From Methylobacterium pseudosasicola (lineage in GTDB: Bacteria > Pseudomonadota > Alphaproteobacteria > Rhizobiales > Beijerinckiaceae): a stretch of 64,000 nucleotides of DNA. The notes beneath the pieces were generated by a model. That model ran no database searches and was not told where the DNA came from. It saw nothing but the letters and a program-made list of their open reading frames with translations. The stretch lies in assembly GCF_900114535.1 (NCBI RefSeq), contig NZ_FOTK01000010.1, positions 1 to 64,000 on the forward strand. The letters run 5' to 3'. A program made the position numbers and the translations under genes. Positions 1 through 10,057 of this stretch are shown here, piece by piece; the first letter of the stretch is position 1; every line of letters begins with the position of its first letter.

Positions 1-1104
1 ACGAATTCGGCGATCGGTAGCACGACGACGGGGACGCGCCCCGCGGCGGCCGCCAGCGCGACATCCCAGGCTGCAGCCCCGTCGACGGGCTCTGCAGGCA
101 CCACAAGTCCGACCGCGAGCGCCCCCGTATCGCCGAATCCGGCAGGCGCCGCTCCGAGCGCGACCGGCACTGCCCCGAGTTCAACCAGCACGACGAATGC
201 GGCGAGCGGCAGCGCATCGGTCGGGACGCGCCCGGTCACGGCCAGTGCGACTGCAATCCCGGCGACGAGTTCCACCGTCCCGGCCGCGCAGGCCAGCGCC
301 CCCGCGAGCTCGATCAACACGACCAGCTCGACCGGCACGGCGAGTCCGACCGCGTCCAACGTGGCAAGTCATTCGTCCACGGGCTCGACGAATACGGTCG
401 CCGCGCCCACGCCCGCAAATGGCATGGCGAACACACCGGCCGCGGGATCGAATGCCGCGGGCTCCGCTGCCATCACCCCCGGCTCGTCCGGCACGGCGGC
501 CCCGACCCCCACTGGTTCCGCATCTTCAAGCGGTACCTCCGCCATCACGACCGCGCCCGCCAACGCAGTCCCTGCCTCGGCGCCCAGCCCCACGAGCCCG
601 GCTCCGACGGGCACGAACGGCGCGGCGACCAGCGCAACCGGGATCCCGACCACCCCGGCCGCGAGCATCAGTCCGACCAGCGCGCCGGCAAGCCCGGTCC
701 AGCCTGCGGCTGCCACCGTCCCGACCAGCCCAACGGCAAGCGCGCCCAACGGCACCACCAGCACGGCACAGCCGGCGCTCGCCGGCCCGACGCGCTCGCC
801 CACCGTCAGCCCGAGCCCGCAAGCGCTGACCGGCAATGCGCCTGCCTCGTCCGCCGCCACCCCGAGCCCGGTCAGCCCGACGAGCTTGTCGCAGCCCGCG
901 ACTGCGAGCGGGACAAGCACGCAGGGCTCAGCCGGGACTCCGGCGGTGAGCAGGGCTGCCAACTATCAGACGTTCTCCATTCCCGAGAGCCAGCGAAAGG
1001 CTGCGATCGCCATGATGGAGAAGTTCAACCATGCCGAACCCAGTCAGGCCGCGTCGACCAACTGGTTCACCAAGCTTTCCAATGTCCTGATGCATCTCTG
1101 GTAG
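1..1104 (+). CDS. Ser/Thr/Ala/Pro-rich low-complexity protein, 5' end outside window
   Basis: The frame is open from the first base of the window to a TAG stop, so the gene starts upstream; an internal ATG lies at 361 but the same composition continues before it. About 310 residues are almost only Ser, Thr, Ala, Pro, Gly and Asn in irregular short runs, with no cysteine and no exact repeat unit. The last 50 residues differ: they hold aromatic and charged residues (YQTFSIPES, AAIAMMEKFNHAE) and end in Trp. This looks like a mucin-like, surface-exposed or linker region followed by a short folded tail. No domain is recognised and no function is assigned. That the frame is coding is supported by the change to normal composition exactly before the stop. 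Several other frames are also open here because of the GC content. Confidence 0.6.
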   Translation, partial: TNSAIGSTTTGTRPAAAASATSQAAAPSTGSAGTTSPTASAPVSPNPAGAAPSATGTAPSSTSTTNAASGSASVGTRPVTASATAIPATSSTVPAAQASAPASSINTTSSTGTASPTASNVASHSSTGSTNTVAAPTPANGMANTPAAGSNAAGSAAITPGSSGTAAPTPTGSASSSGTSAITTAPANAVPASAPSPTSPAPTGTNGAATSATGIPTTPAASISPTSAPASPVQPAAATVPTSPTASAPNGTTSTAQPALAGPTRSPTVSPSPQALTGNAPASSAATPSPVSPTSLSQPATASGTSTQGSAGTPAVSRAANYQTFSIPESQRKAAIAMMEKFNHAEPSQAASTNWFTKLSNVLMHLW

Positions 1105-1358
1105 GCGACGGGCGCGTTCGGCAAAAACCGCGAGGCTGCGCCTGGTCGCGACGCGCGATCGGGCGCAGCTCGGGCATCAGGACGCCGAACGCCGCGTGGA
1201 TGTGTTGCCGCTTGGCGTAGCCTTCGAGGTGGACGACAGATGGCGTCGGGCCTCGCCCCGGGGCGCCCCTCGTCGCCCCGAGGCAACGAGCGTCTCAGAG
1301 GTCCCGTCGAACCCGAGCGGATCGTTTGACGGCGTCGCCAGTCGGCGCCGTCCTCGCT
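1105..1358. other. Intergenic stretch between two convergent genes
   Basis: No gene is recognised here. On the minus strand one frame briefly looks protein-like around 1140-1240 (for example VHLEGYAKRQHIHAAFGVL), which may be a decayed gene remnant, but it has no start, no family match and is too short to support. No clear terminator hairpin was seen. Confidence 0.3.
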
Positions 1359-4300
1359 TCACGTCTCCGTCGTCAGCGCCTTGATGCGCGAGGCGAGGGT
1401 TTCCAGCACGAACGGCTTCGTCAGGACCTGCATGCCGGGCTGGAGATAGCCGTTCCCGAGGACCGCGTTCTCGGCGTACCCGGTGATGAACATCACCTTC
1501 AGGTCGGGCCGGCGCTCGCGGCCGGCATCCGCCATCTGGCGACCGTTCATGCCGCCGGGCAGGCCGACATCCGTGACCAGCAGGTCGATGCGCACGTCCG
1601 ACTGGAGCACCTTCAGGCCGGCGACGCTGTCGGCGGCCTCGATGGCGGTGTAGCCCAGATCCTCCAGCACCTCGGTCACGAGCATGCGCACGGAGGGCTC
1701 GTCGTCCACGATCAGCACCGTCTCGCCCTGCTCGGCGCGGCCGACCTCGGCGAGCTTGTGGGCGACCTCGTCCGCATCGGCATCGCCGTAATGGCGCGGC
1801 AGGTAGAGGCAGACGGTCGTGCCCTCTCCGACCTCCGAATAGAGCCTCACCTGCCCGCCCGACTGCCGGGCGAAGCCGTAGACCATCGACAGGCCGAGCC
1901 CGGTGCCCTCGCCGAGCGGCTTGGTGGTAAAGAACGGCTCGAACACCTTGCTCATGAGCTCGGGCGACATGCCGGTGCCGGTGTCCGAGACGCAGACGCT
2001 GAGATATTGGCCGGGCGGCATGTCGTGCTGCCGCGCGCCGGCCTCGTCCATCCATTTGTTGGCGGTCTCGATGGTGATGCGGCCGCCATCCGGGATCGCG
2101 TCGCGGGCGTTGATGCACAGGTTCAGCAGCGCGTTCTCGAGTTGGCCCGGATCGATCAGCGCCGGCCACACGCCGGCCAGGCCGACCACCTCCAGCTGGA
2201 TCGCGGGGCCGACCGTGCGGCGGACGAGATCTTCCATGTCCGTGATCAGGCGGTTCACGTTCGTGGGCTTCGGATCCAGGGTCTGGCGCCGCGAGAAGGC
2301 GAGCAGGCGGTGGGTGAGGGACGCGGCGCGCTTGGCGGCGCCCTGCGCCACCGTCATGTACCGGTCGAGGTCGGTCATCCGCCCCTGCGACATGCGGGTC
2401 TGCATCAGCTCCAGGGAGCCGGAAATGCCCGCCAGCAGGTTGTTGAAATCGTGCGCCAGGCCCCCGGTCAATTGACCGACCGCCTCCATCTTCTGGGACT
2501 GACGCAAAGCCTCCTCGGTTCTGGCGAGGGCTTCGGCCTGCCGCTTGGTCTCCGAGACGTCGCGCACGGAGGCGTAGATCAGGCCGTCGCGCGGCACCGC
2601 GTTCCAGGAGAGCCAGAGATAACTACCGTCCTTGTGGCGGTAGCGGTTCTCGAAGGTGAGCTGGGCCTCGCCCCGCGCCAGCCCGCTTGCGGCCGCCCGG
2701 GTCGCTTCGGCGTCGTCGGGATGGACGAAGTCGAGGAACGGGCGCGCCTTCATCTCGGCGTCGGTCCAGCCGAGCTGGGTCGACCAGGCCGGATTGAGGC
2801 TGACGAAGTAGCCGTCGAGATTGGCCACGCAGAGCAGGTCCGAGGATGCCTGCCAGATCTGGTCGCGCTCGGCGGTGCGGGCGGCGACTTGGCGCGCGAG
2901 CTCCGCCTCCGTCTGCTTGCGAATGGTCACGTCGTGGACGAAGACGTGGAACCCGTCGACACGGCCATCCACGGTCCTGCGGGGCAGGTAACGGATCTCG
3001 GCGACGCGGGGCCGGCCATCGCTGTGCGGCCAATCCAGCTCGAAGGTGACGGCCTCGCCCGCCAGCGCCCGGTCCATGAACGGCTTGCGCGCGGCGTAAC
3101 CCTGCGGCCCGAAGAGCTCCCGGACGTCCCGACCCACAACCTGCTCCGACGGCACGGAGAACCACGTGTCGTAGGCCTTGTTGGCGAAGCGGTAGACGTG
3201 GTCCGCGTCGATGAAGGAGATCAGGACGGGCAACGCGTCGGTGATGAGGCGCAGCTCGCGCTCGCCGGCTTCGGCGCGCTGCTCGATCTTGCGGCGCTCG
3301 GTGATGTCCGAGAAGAAGATGGCGACGCGGTGCGCCGCCGGGTCGCCAGTCCGCAGCGCCCGCACGTCGAACCAACGGCCGAATACGTCGGCGTAGTGCT
3401 CGAAATGGGCGGGCTCGCCGGTGAGGGCGACGCGGCCATAGGTGTCGAACCAGTGGCGCTCCAGGGTCGGCGCGAACTCGCTCACCCACTTCCCGGTGAC
3501 GTCGGCGCCGGTCTGGCGCACGAAAGCCGGGTTCGCCTCGACGATGCGGTAGTCCACGGCGGAGTCGCCCTCGAACCGCATCTCGATGATGCAGAATCCG
3601 ACCTCGATGCTCTCGAACAGGCTGCGGTAGCGCGCCTCGCTTCCCTGGAGCCGGGCTTCGGCCAGCTTGCGGTCGTGGATGTCCTCGACGACGCCGTACC
3701 ATTGGACGACGTCGCCCGCGTCGTTCCGGCGTGGGTAGGCCCGCGCCCGCATCCAGCGATGCTCGCCCTCGGCCGCGACGTAGATCCGGTAATCGACATC
3801 GACGGGCTCGCCGGCGGCGAGGCTGGCCCCGAACGCCGCCAGGGCGTGCGGAACGTCGTCCGGGTGCAGGGCCTTGATCCATCCGGCACCGAGGGGCTCG
3901 CCCGGCGCCTGGCCGGTCAGTTCGAGCCAGCGGTTCGAGTACGACGTGATGTTGCCCTGCGAGTCGGCGGTCCAGGGCACTTGCGGGTTCAGCTCGACGG
4001 TGTGCCGGTAGTGATCCTCGCTCTCCCGCAGGCGGCTCGCAGTCTGGCGCAGATCCTCGCCGGAGCGGTGCTCGGCGGTGCGGTCGCGCAGGACTTTCAC
4101 GAAGCCGAGGTCGCGGCCACCCTCGTCGCGCAACGGCATCGTTTCGCCGGAGGACCAGAAGCGAGAGCCGTCCTTGCGGAGGTGCCAGCGCTCGTCGTCG
4201 GCGCGGCCCTGTTCCAGCGCCAGTCGCATCTCCGTCCCGGCGCGGTCGATCGCGTTGTCCTCGGGCGTGAAGATGCGCTGCAGATCGCGCCCGCACATCT

Positions 4301-4523
4301 CCTGCGCCGACCAGCCCAGGATGCGCGCGGCCCCGACATTCCAGTCGGTGACGAGCCCGTCCCGGTCCGTCAGGATTATGGCGAAGCTGGTGATGCTGTC
4401 GAGCATCGCCATCTGGCGGTGCCCCGGGCCGGACGACGGCGCGTGCAGGCGCAGGACCTCGGCCTCCAGCTCCTCGCGGGTGAGGCGGCTCAGGTCGAGG
4501 GGCATCGTGTCACGTATCGACAT
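1359..4523 (-). CDS. Hybrid sensor histidine kinase with five PAS domains and C-terminal receiver
   Basis: A 1054-residue protein predicted to be soluble, with no obvious membrane segment. Five PAS/PAC units follow each other at about 40-150, 165-285, 295-412, 423-537 and 555-665. Then comes a HisKA dimerisation domain with LAHDFNNLL, phosphoacceptor His691. The HATPase has an N box at NLCINARDA (about 801-809), DTGTGM at about 847-852 and GEGTGLGLS near 871. A receiver domain at about 935-1050 carries the VDDE acidic pair and phospho-Asp985 in LLVTDVGLP. The layout is that of hybrid kinases that pass phosphate to a separate phosphotransfer protein or response regulator. The signal sensed is unknown. 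A second ATG six codons in (MPLDL) could be the real start. It is divergent from the next kinase gene across about 325 bp, so the two may work together. Confidence 0.9.
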   Translation of the reverse strand: MSIRDTMPLDLSRLTREELEAEVLRLHAPSSGPGHRQMAMLDSITSFAIILTDRDGLVTDWNVGAARILGWSAQEMCGRDLQRIFTPEDNAIDRAGTEMRLALEQGRADDERWHLRKDGSRFWSSGETMPLRDEGGRDLGFVKVLRDRTAEHRSGEDLRQTASRLRESEDHYRHTVELNPQVPWTADSQGNITSYSNRWLELTGQAPGEPLGAGWIKALHPDDVPHALAAFGASLAAGEPVDVDYRIYVAAEGEHRWMRARAYPRRNDAGDVVQWYGVVEDIHDRKLAEARLQGSEARYRSLFESIEVGFCIIEMRFEGDSAVDYRIVEANPAFVRQTGADVTGKWVSEFAPTLERHWFDTYGRVALTGEPAHFEHYADVFGRWFDVRALRTGDPAAHRVAIFFSDITERRKIEQRAEAGERELRLITDALPVLISFIDADHVYRFANKAYDTWFSVPSEQVVGRDVRELFGPQGYAARKPFMDRALAGEAVTFELDWPHSDGRPRVAEIRYLPRRTVDGRVDGFHVFVHDVTIRKQTEAELARQVAARTAERDQIWQASSDLLCVANLDGYFVSLNPAWSTQLGWTDAEMKARPFLDFVHPDDAEATRAAASGLARGEAQLTFENRYRHKDGSYLWLSWNAVPRDGLIYASVRDVSETKRQAEALARTEEALRQSQKMEAVGQLTGGLAHDFNNLLAGISGSLELMQTRMSQGRMTDLDRYMTVAQGAAKRAASLTHRLLAFSRRQTLDPKPTNVNRLITDMEDLVRRTVGPAIQLEVVGLAGVWPALIDPGQLENALLNLCINARDAIPDGGRITIETANKWMDEAGARQHDMPPGQYLSVCVSDTGTGMSPELMSKVFEPFFTTKPLGEGTGLGLSMVYGFARQSGGQVRLYSEVGEGTTVCLYLPRHYGDADADEVAHKLAEVGRAEQGETVLIVDDEPSVRMLVTEVLEDLGYTAIEAADSVAGLKVLQSDVRIDLLVTDVGLPGGMNGRQMADAGRERRPDLKVMFITGYAENAVLGNGYLQPGMQVLTKPFVLETLASRIKALTTET

Positions 4524-4848
4524 GCGCTTGCGATCAGGATCTGGGACACAGTGCGGGGCCGTTCCCGAGGTTCCGATTGCCGGCTTCGGAGTGCTGTATT
4601 CTCGTTATCGATGAAAGCAGACATCGGGAAGCACGTCGCACTGCCTGCTTCTCGGATCGACAAACTCCCGTCCCTGCTGCGGCGCACCGAGGACCGCGCA
4701 CCGAGTCCCGCGCGACACTGGGACAGGACCGCGGCCTTCTCCCTCAGTGGACTTGCCGGAGGCGGCATGCTCCGGTTCCGCACGCTCGCCGCGCACGCGC
4801 GGCCCATTCCCGATCCGCAATCCGACGGACGAGCGTCAGGAGACTGTC

Positions 4849-5862
4849 ATGCACGGCTCTCCAGATCCCCCGAACCGGGACGTCGACGCCGCCTTCCTCA
4901 GGGCCGCCGTCGAGGCCACCGGCGAGGCGATCCTCGTCACCTCCGCCGACCTCGCCGAGCCCGGGCCGCTGATCGAGTACGCCAACCCGGCCTTCACGCG
5001 CATGTCCGGCTACACGGCCGAGGACGTGATCGGGCGCTCGCCCCGCCTCCTGCAGGGGCCGCTGACCGATCGGCTCGCCCTCGACCGCATGCGGACGGCC
5101 CTGATGGCGGGGGAGCCGTTCCAGGGCGAGGCCCTGAACTACCGCAAGGACGGAACGACCTACGCGGTCGAGTGGCTGATCACGCCCGTTCTCGATGGGA
5201 ACGGTCAGATCGCCCACTGGGTGTCGGCCCAGCGCGAGGTGACCGAGCGCCGGGAAGCGCTCGAACACCAGAAGCTGCTGGTCCGCGAGCTTCACCATCG
5301 GGTGAAGAACACGCTCGCCACGGTCCAGGCGATCATGAGTTCGACGGCGCGCGGAAGCGTCACCATGCCCGAGTTCCAGCAGGCTTTTGGGGGCCGGATC
5401 GCATCGCTGGCCAAGACGCACACGCTCTTGACCGAAGATCGCTTCCAATCCGTGCCGTTTCGAAACCTGCTCTGGGCCGAGCTGGAGCCCTATGACGATG
5501 GCGGTCAGACCCGGATCCGCCTGGAGGGGCCGGAGGTCGTCCTGGCTTCGGAATTCGCCGTGCCGATCGGCATGGCGGTGCATGAGCTCACCACCAACGC
5601 GGCCAAGCACGGCGCCCTGGCGGAGTTCGGCGGTCGGATCGAGGTCACGTGGTCCCTGGACGAGACGCCGGATGGTCCCCGGCTCATCTGGGTCTGGAAC
5701 GAGCAGGACGGACCGCCGGTGGCCCTGCCCTCACGCGAGGGGTTCGGATCCCGGCTGCTGAAGCGCGTTCTGTCCGCCCAGGTTCATGCCGAAGTCGACA
5801 TCGACTACGATCCCGACGGCCTGCGCGTGACCGTGAGCCTGCCTCTGTCATCGCCCTATTGA
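4849..5862 (+). CDS. PAS (LOV-like) HWE/HisKA_2 family sensor histidine kinase
   Basis: A 337-residue kinase. The start at 4849 is chosen because an AGGAG Shine-Dalgarno sequence precedes it; an in-frame ATG at 4747 has no such support. Residues 15-135 form a PAS domain of LOV type, with NPAFTRMSGYTAEDVIGR followed by SPRLLQGPLTD. The cysteine that forms the flavin adduct in LOV domains (motif GRNCRFLQ) is replaced by Pro65, so a normal photocycle is not expected. Residues 145-170 hold the H box (ELHHRVKNTL, His150) of the HWE/HisKA_2 family. The ATPase part has HELTTNAAKHGAL near 245-257 and a GFGSRLL lid near 298-304. These kinases are common in the general stress response of alphaproteobacteria; that role here is an inference. 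There is no receiver domain. Confidence 0.88.
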   Translation: MHGSPDPPNRDVDAAFLRAAVEATGEAILVTSADLAEPGPLIEYANPAFTRMSGYTAEDVIGRSPRLLQGPLTDRLALDRMRTALMAGEPFQGEALNYRKDGTTYAVEWLITPVLDGNGQIAHWVSAQREVTERREALEHQKLLVRELHHRVKNTLATVQAIMSSTARGSVTMPEFQQAFGGRIASLAKTHTLLTEDRFQSVPFRNLLWAELEPYDDGGQTRIRLEGPEVVLASEFAVPIGMAVHELTTNAAKHGALAEFGGRIEVTWSLDETPDGPRLIWVWNEQDGPPVALPSREGFGSRLLKRVLSAQVHAEVDIDYDPDGLRVTVSLPLSSPY

Positions 5863-5909
5863 GAGGGCATCGCGGTGGGTATCGCGCTGCCCGCCACCTA
5901 ACTGGCCGG

Positions 5910-6440
5910 CTCTGAACTGGGCTTTTTGAGAGGATCAGCCAGGACCAGAGGAGCCGGGGATGAAGCGAGGTCAGAAAGGGGGCGGGGAGCAGGTGCTGCT
6001 CAAGCTGCGCCAGATCGAGGTGCAGACGGCTCAGGGCAAGAGCTTGGCCCTTGCCTGCAAAGAGGTGGAGATGTCCGAGCAGCGCTAGGATCGCCGGCGC
6101 AAGGACTATGGTGGCCTGCCGGTCGATCAGGCACGCCGGATGAAGGACCAGGATCGCGGGAACGCCCGCCTGTGCTACTTCGTGACGGATTCGTCTGGAG
6201 AAGCAGGTGCTGACGGTCGTCGCGGCGGGACCCGAAGGGCAGCGCCAGCAAAACGTGTAGCCCCCGAGCGACGTCGGCAGGCGGTGGACGCGATCCAGGA
6301 AAAGTACGGCCTCTCGGCGCGTCAGGCATGCCGGATCGTCGGTCAGCACCGCAACACGCAATGCTACGGGCCAACAACGCGAACGACAGCAATTGGTTGT
6401 ATGAGTTCCCTATCGAGGATCGCGCCGCCTCGCTGAAACC
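5910..6440 (+). pseudogene. Decayed IS3-family transposase (OrfA and start of OrfB)
   Basis: An ATG at 5960 opens a frame reading MKRGQKGGGEQVLLKLRQIE, with LACKEVEMSEQ further on, as in IS3-type OrfA proteins. It is cut by a TAG at 6086. The same frame then continues with RRRKDYGGLPVDQARRMKDQ. The stretch LEKQVLTVVAAG is readable only in the +1 frame, so there are at least two frameshifts. The frame returns with PERRRQAVDAIQEKYGLSA and RQACRIVGQHRN, the usual start of the OrfB region, and is lost after about 6370. The DDE catalytic domain is absent. The sequence TGAACTGGGCTTTTTGAGA near 5913 may be the left end of the element. It lies directly downstream of the ABC transporter operon and, with the remnant near 14.5-14.9 kb, brackets the accessory block. 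Confidence 0.75.
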
Positions 6441-6466
6441 AGCCGTCATCGCGCGTGCCGCCGCGA

Positions 6467-8160
<1,694 letters not shown>

Positions 8161-8182
<22 letters not shown>

Positions 8183-9009
8183 CGGCTGATCCTGTTGACG
8201 GAGAGGACGGCCGCGATCGTGACGAAGGCGGGGGCGTACACGAGCCACGGCCATTTGAGGTAATCCTTGCCGGTCGCGATCAGCAGGCCCCAGTCGGATG
8301 CGGGTGGCGGGTCCCCGTATCCCAGGAAGGCAAGGCTCGCGATCACCAGGATCGACAGGCCGAATTGCAGCACCGCAAGCGCGAGCACCGAGCGCGACGC
8401 GTTCGGCAGCACGTGGTGCAACAGGATGTACCAGCGCGAGCCGCCTTGCAGGAACGACGCTTCGACGAAGGTCGCCTGTCGGGTCTTGATGACTTCCGCG
8501 CGCATCACCCGGGCGAAGACGGCAACCGCCGAGACGCCGGTCGCGATGGCGGTGTTCGTCGTGTCGAAGCCGAGCGCGGTGACGACGATCACGGCCAGGA
8601 GGAACCTCGGAATCGCCAGAAGGATATCGACCAAGCGGGCGAGCACGATGTCGACCCAGCCGCCGAGGAATCCGGCCAGGAGACCGATCAGGCCACCCAC
8701 GATGACACCGATGACGACGGCGATGAGCGCGCTCGTCACCGAGGACGCCGCGCCGTAGACGACACGGGTGTAGAGATCGCGACCCAGATGGTCGGTGCCG
8801 AACCAGTGCGTAACGCTCGGACCGAGCAGCTTGTGAGCGGGGACGCCGTTGACCGGGTCCTGGCTCGTGAACAAGCCGGGTGCGAGCGACCAGGCGATCA
8901 CGAGCGCGACGATCGCGAAGGAGAGAACGACGGTCGCCGGCAGCCGGAGGCCCGCCAGCCGGCCGGCTGCCGCCGCGGACGACGCCGCTGAGAGGGTGGC
9001 GACGCTCAT
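8161..9009 (-). CDS. ABC transporter permease (DppC-like, BPD_transp_1)
   Basis: A 282-residue integral membrane protein with an N-terminal membrane segment (about 25-48), a periplasmic loop with the DppC/OppC hallmark HWFGTDHLGRDLYTR, and four or five further membrane helices. The cytoplasmic coupling loop EASFLQGGSRWYILLHHVLP corresponds to the EAA motif that docks on the ATPase. It is one half of the translocation pore of the importer. Its ATG overlaps the stop of the preceding permease gene (TGA at 9006-9008), and its own end overlaps the ATPase gene. The substrate cannot be read from the sequence; this family moves peptides, nickel chelates and other small organic compounds. Confidence 0.88.
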
Positions 9010-10016
9010 CCTGTCACCGCCTGCAAGGTCGGCGCGGAGCTTTCATCCGCGGTGTTGGGCTGCTGCTTCGCGTCGCCGACGAGCCGCAGGCGCGGGTCCA
9101 GCAGCGGGTAGACCAGGTCGGCGATCAGGTTGACGAGCACGAACACAACTGCGGCCAGCGAGACGACTGCCTGCAGGACGGGCAAATCCTGCGCGGCCGC
9201 GGAACGCTGCACCAAGCTCCCGATACCCATGCGTCCGAACACCGTCTCGGTGATCAGCGAGCCGCCGAGCAGTTCGCCGATGGTGAGCGCGATGACGGTG
9301 ACGACCGGCAGCGATGACGGCTTGAGGAGATGCTTGGCGAAGAGACGCGCCTGTCCGAGGCCGCGGCTGCGCGCGACCGCGGCGTATTCCTGCCGGGACT
9401 CGGTGTCGAGGTTGGCGATGAGCACTTCGGCGATCTGAGCGGAGATCGGGATACCGAGGGCGATCGCGGCGAAGAAGGTCGCCCAGGCGCTCTCGGGCTC
9501 AATGACCCGGAACAAGCCGAGCTGGAAGCCGAAGGTATGGATCAGCACGAGGCCGATCACGAAGTTGGGCACCGACAGGAACAGCGACGGGAAGGCGCGC
9601 AGCAAGCCTTGGCCGAACCGTTTCGAAAGGAACTGGGTGCCGTAGGCGATCACGGCGGCCAGCAGCAGCGCGACGGCGAGGCCCGATGACGCCAGCACCA
9701 GCGTCGAGGGGAGTACCTCGGCGATCAGGGTCGTCACGGGCCGGGTCGAGCGCATCGACAGTCCCAGGTCGCCGGCCAGGAAATGCGACAGGGATGTCCA
9801 CAACTGGACCGGGATCGGCTGGTCCAGCCCCTGGGCGGCGACGATCGCTTTGATCTGGTCCTCGGTGAACCCGTTCTGCGGATCGCGCAGAACGTTGGTG
9901 ATCGGGTCACCGGGCAGGATGCTGATGACGACGAATGTAAAAACATAGGTCAGCAGGATGACGATGACGGCCTGGGCGAGACGTTTCGCGGCATAGGTCA
10001 GGTATCGCTGTCTCAT
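9006..10016 (-). CDS. ABC transporter permease (DppB-like, BPD_transp_1)
   Basis: A 336-residue membrane protein. It starts with MRQRYLTYAAKRLAQAVIVI and a first helix followed by VISILPGDP, as in DppB/OppB proteins. Four to five more hydrophobic segments follow. The coupling loop RQEYAAVARSRGLGQARLFA is the EAA-type contact to the ATPase. With the next gene it makes the heterodimeric channel of the importer. It begins about 40 bp after the binding-protein gene and overlaps the second permease gene by 4 bp, so the five transporter parts form one transcript with the two flavin enzymes upstream. Confidence 0.88.
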   Translation of the reverse strand: MRQRYLTYAAKRLAQAVIVILLTYVFTFVVISILPGDPITNVLRDPQNGFTEDQIKAIVAAQGLDQPIPVQLWTSLSHFLAGDLGLSMRSTRPVTTLIAEVLPSTLVLASSGLAVALLLAAVIAYGTQFLSKRFGQGLLRAFPSLFLSVPNFVIGLVLIHTFGFQLGLFRVIEPESAWATFFAAIALGIPISAQIAEVLIANLDTESRQEYAAVARSRGLGQARLFAKHLLKPSSLPVVTVIALTIGELLGGSLITETVFGRMGIGSLVQRSAAAQDLPVLQAVVSLAAVVFVLVNLIADLVYPLLDPRLRLVGDAKQQPNTADESSAPTLQAVTG

Positions 10017-10057
10017 GCCGGTCGCCTCCTCACTCTGCTTGGGTGCAGCATCGTGGA

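Noticed and set aside
1..960. Tandem repeat or CRISPR array in the low-complexity start of the window
   Set aside because: No unit recurs with fixed length or sequence; it is a coding frame with biased composition.
4849..5250. Blue-light LOV photoreceptor kinase
   Set aside because: The adduct-forming cysteine is replaced by proline, so only a LOV-like PAS domain can be claimed.
1326..5495. A 1389-codon open frame on the plus strand opposite the hybrid kinase
   Set aside because: It is the antisense shadow of the PAS kinase; its product is rich in His, Arg, Gly and Val, without any domain, as expected for GC-rich antisense frames. The same holds for 16610-19513, 27376-29499, 30455-33379 and 41438-43966.
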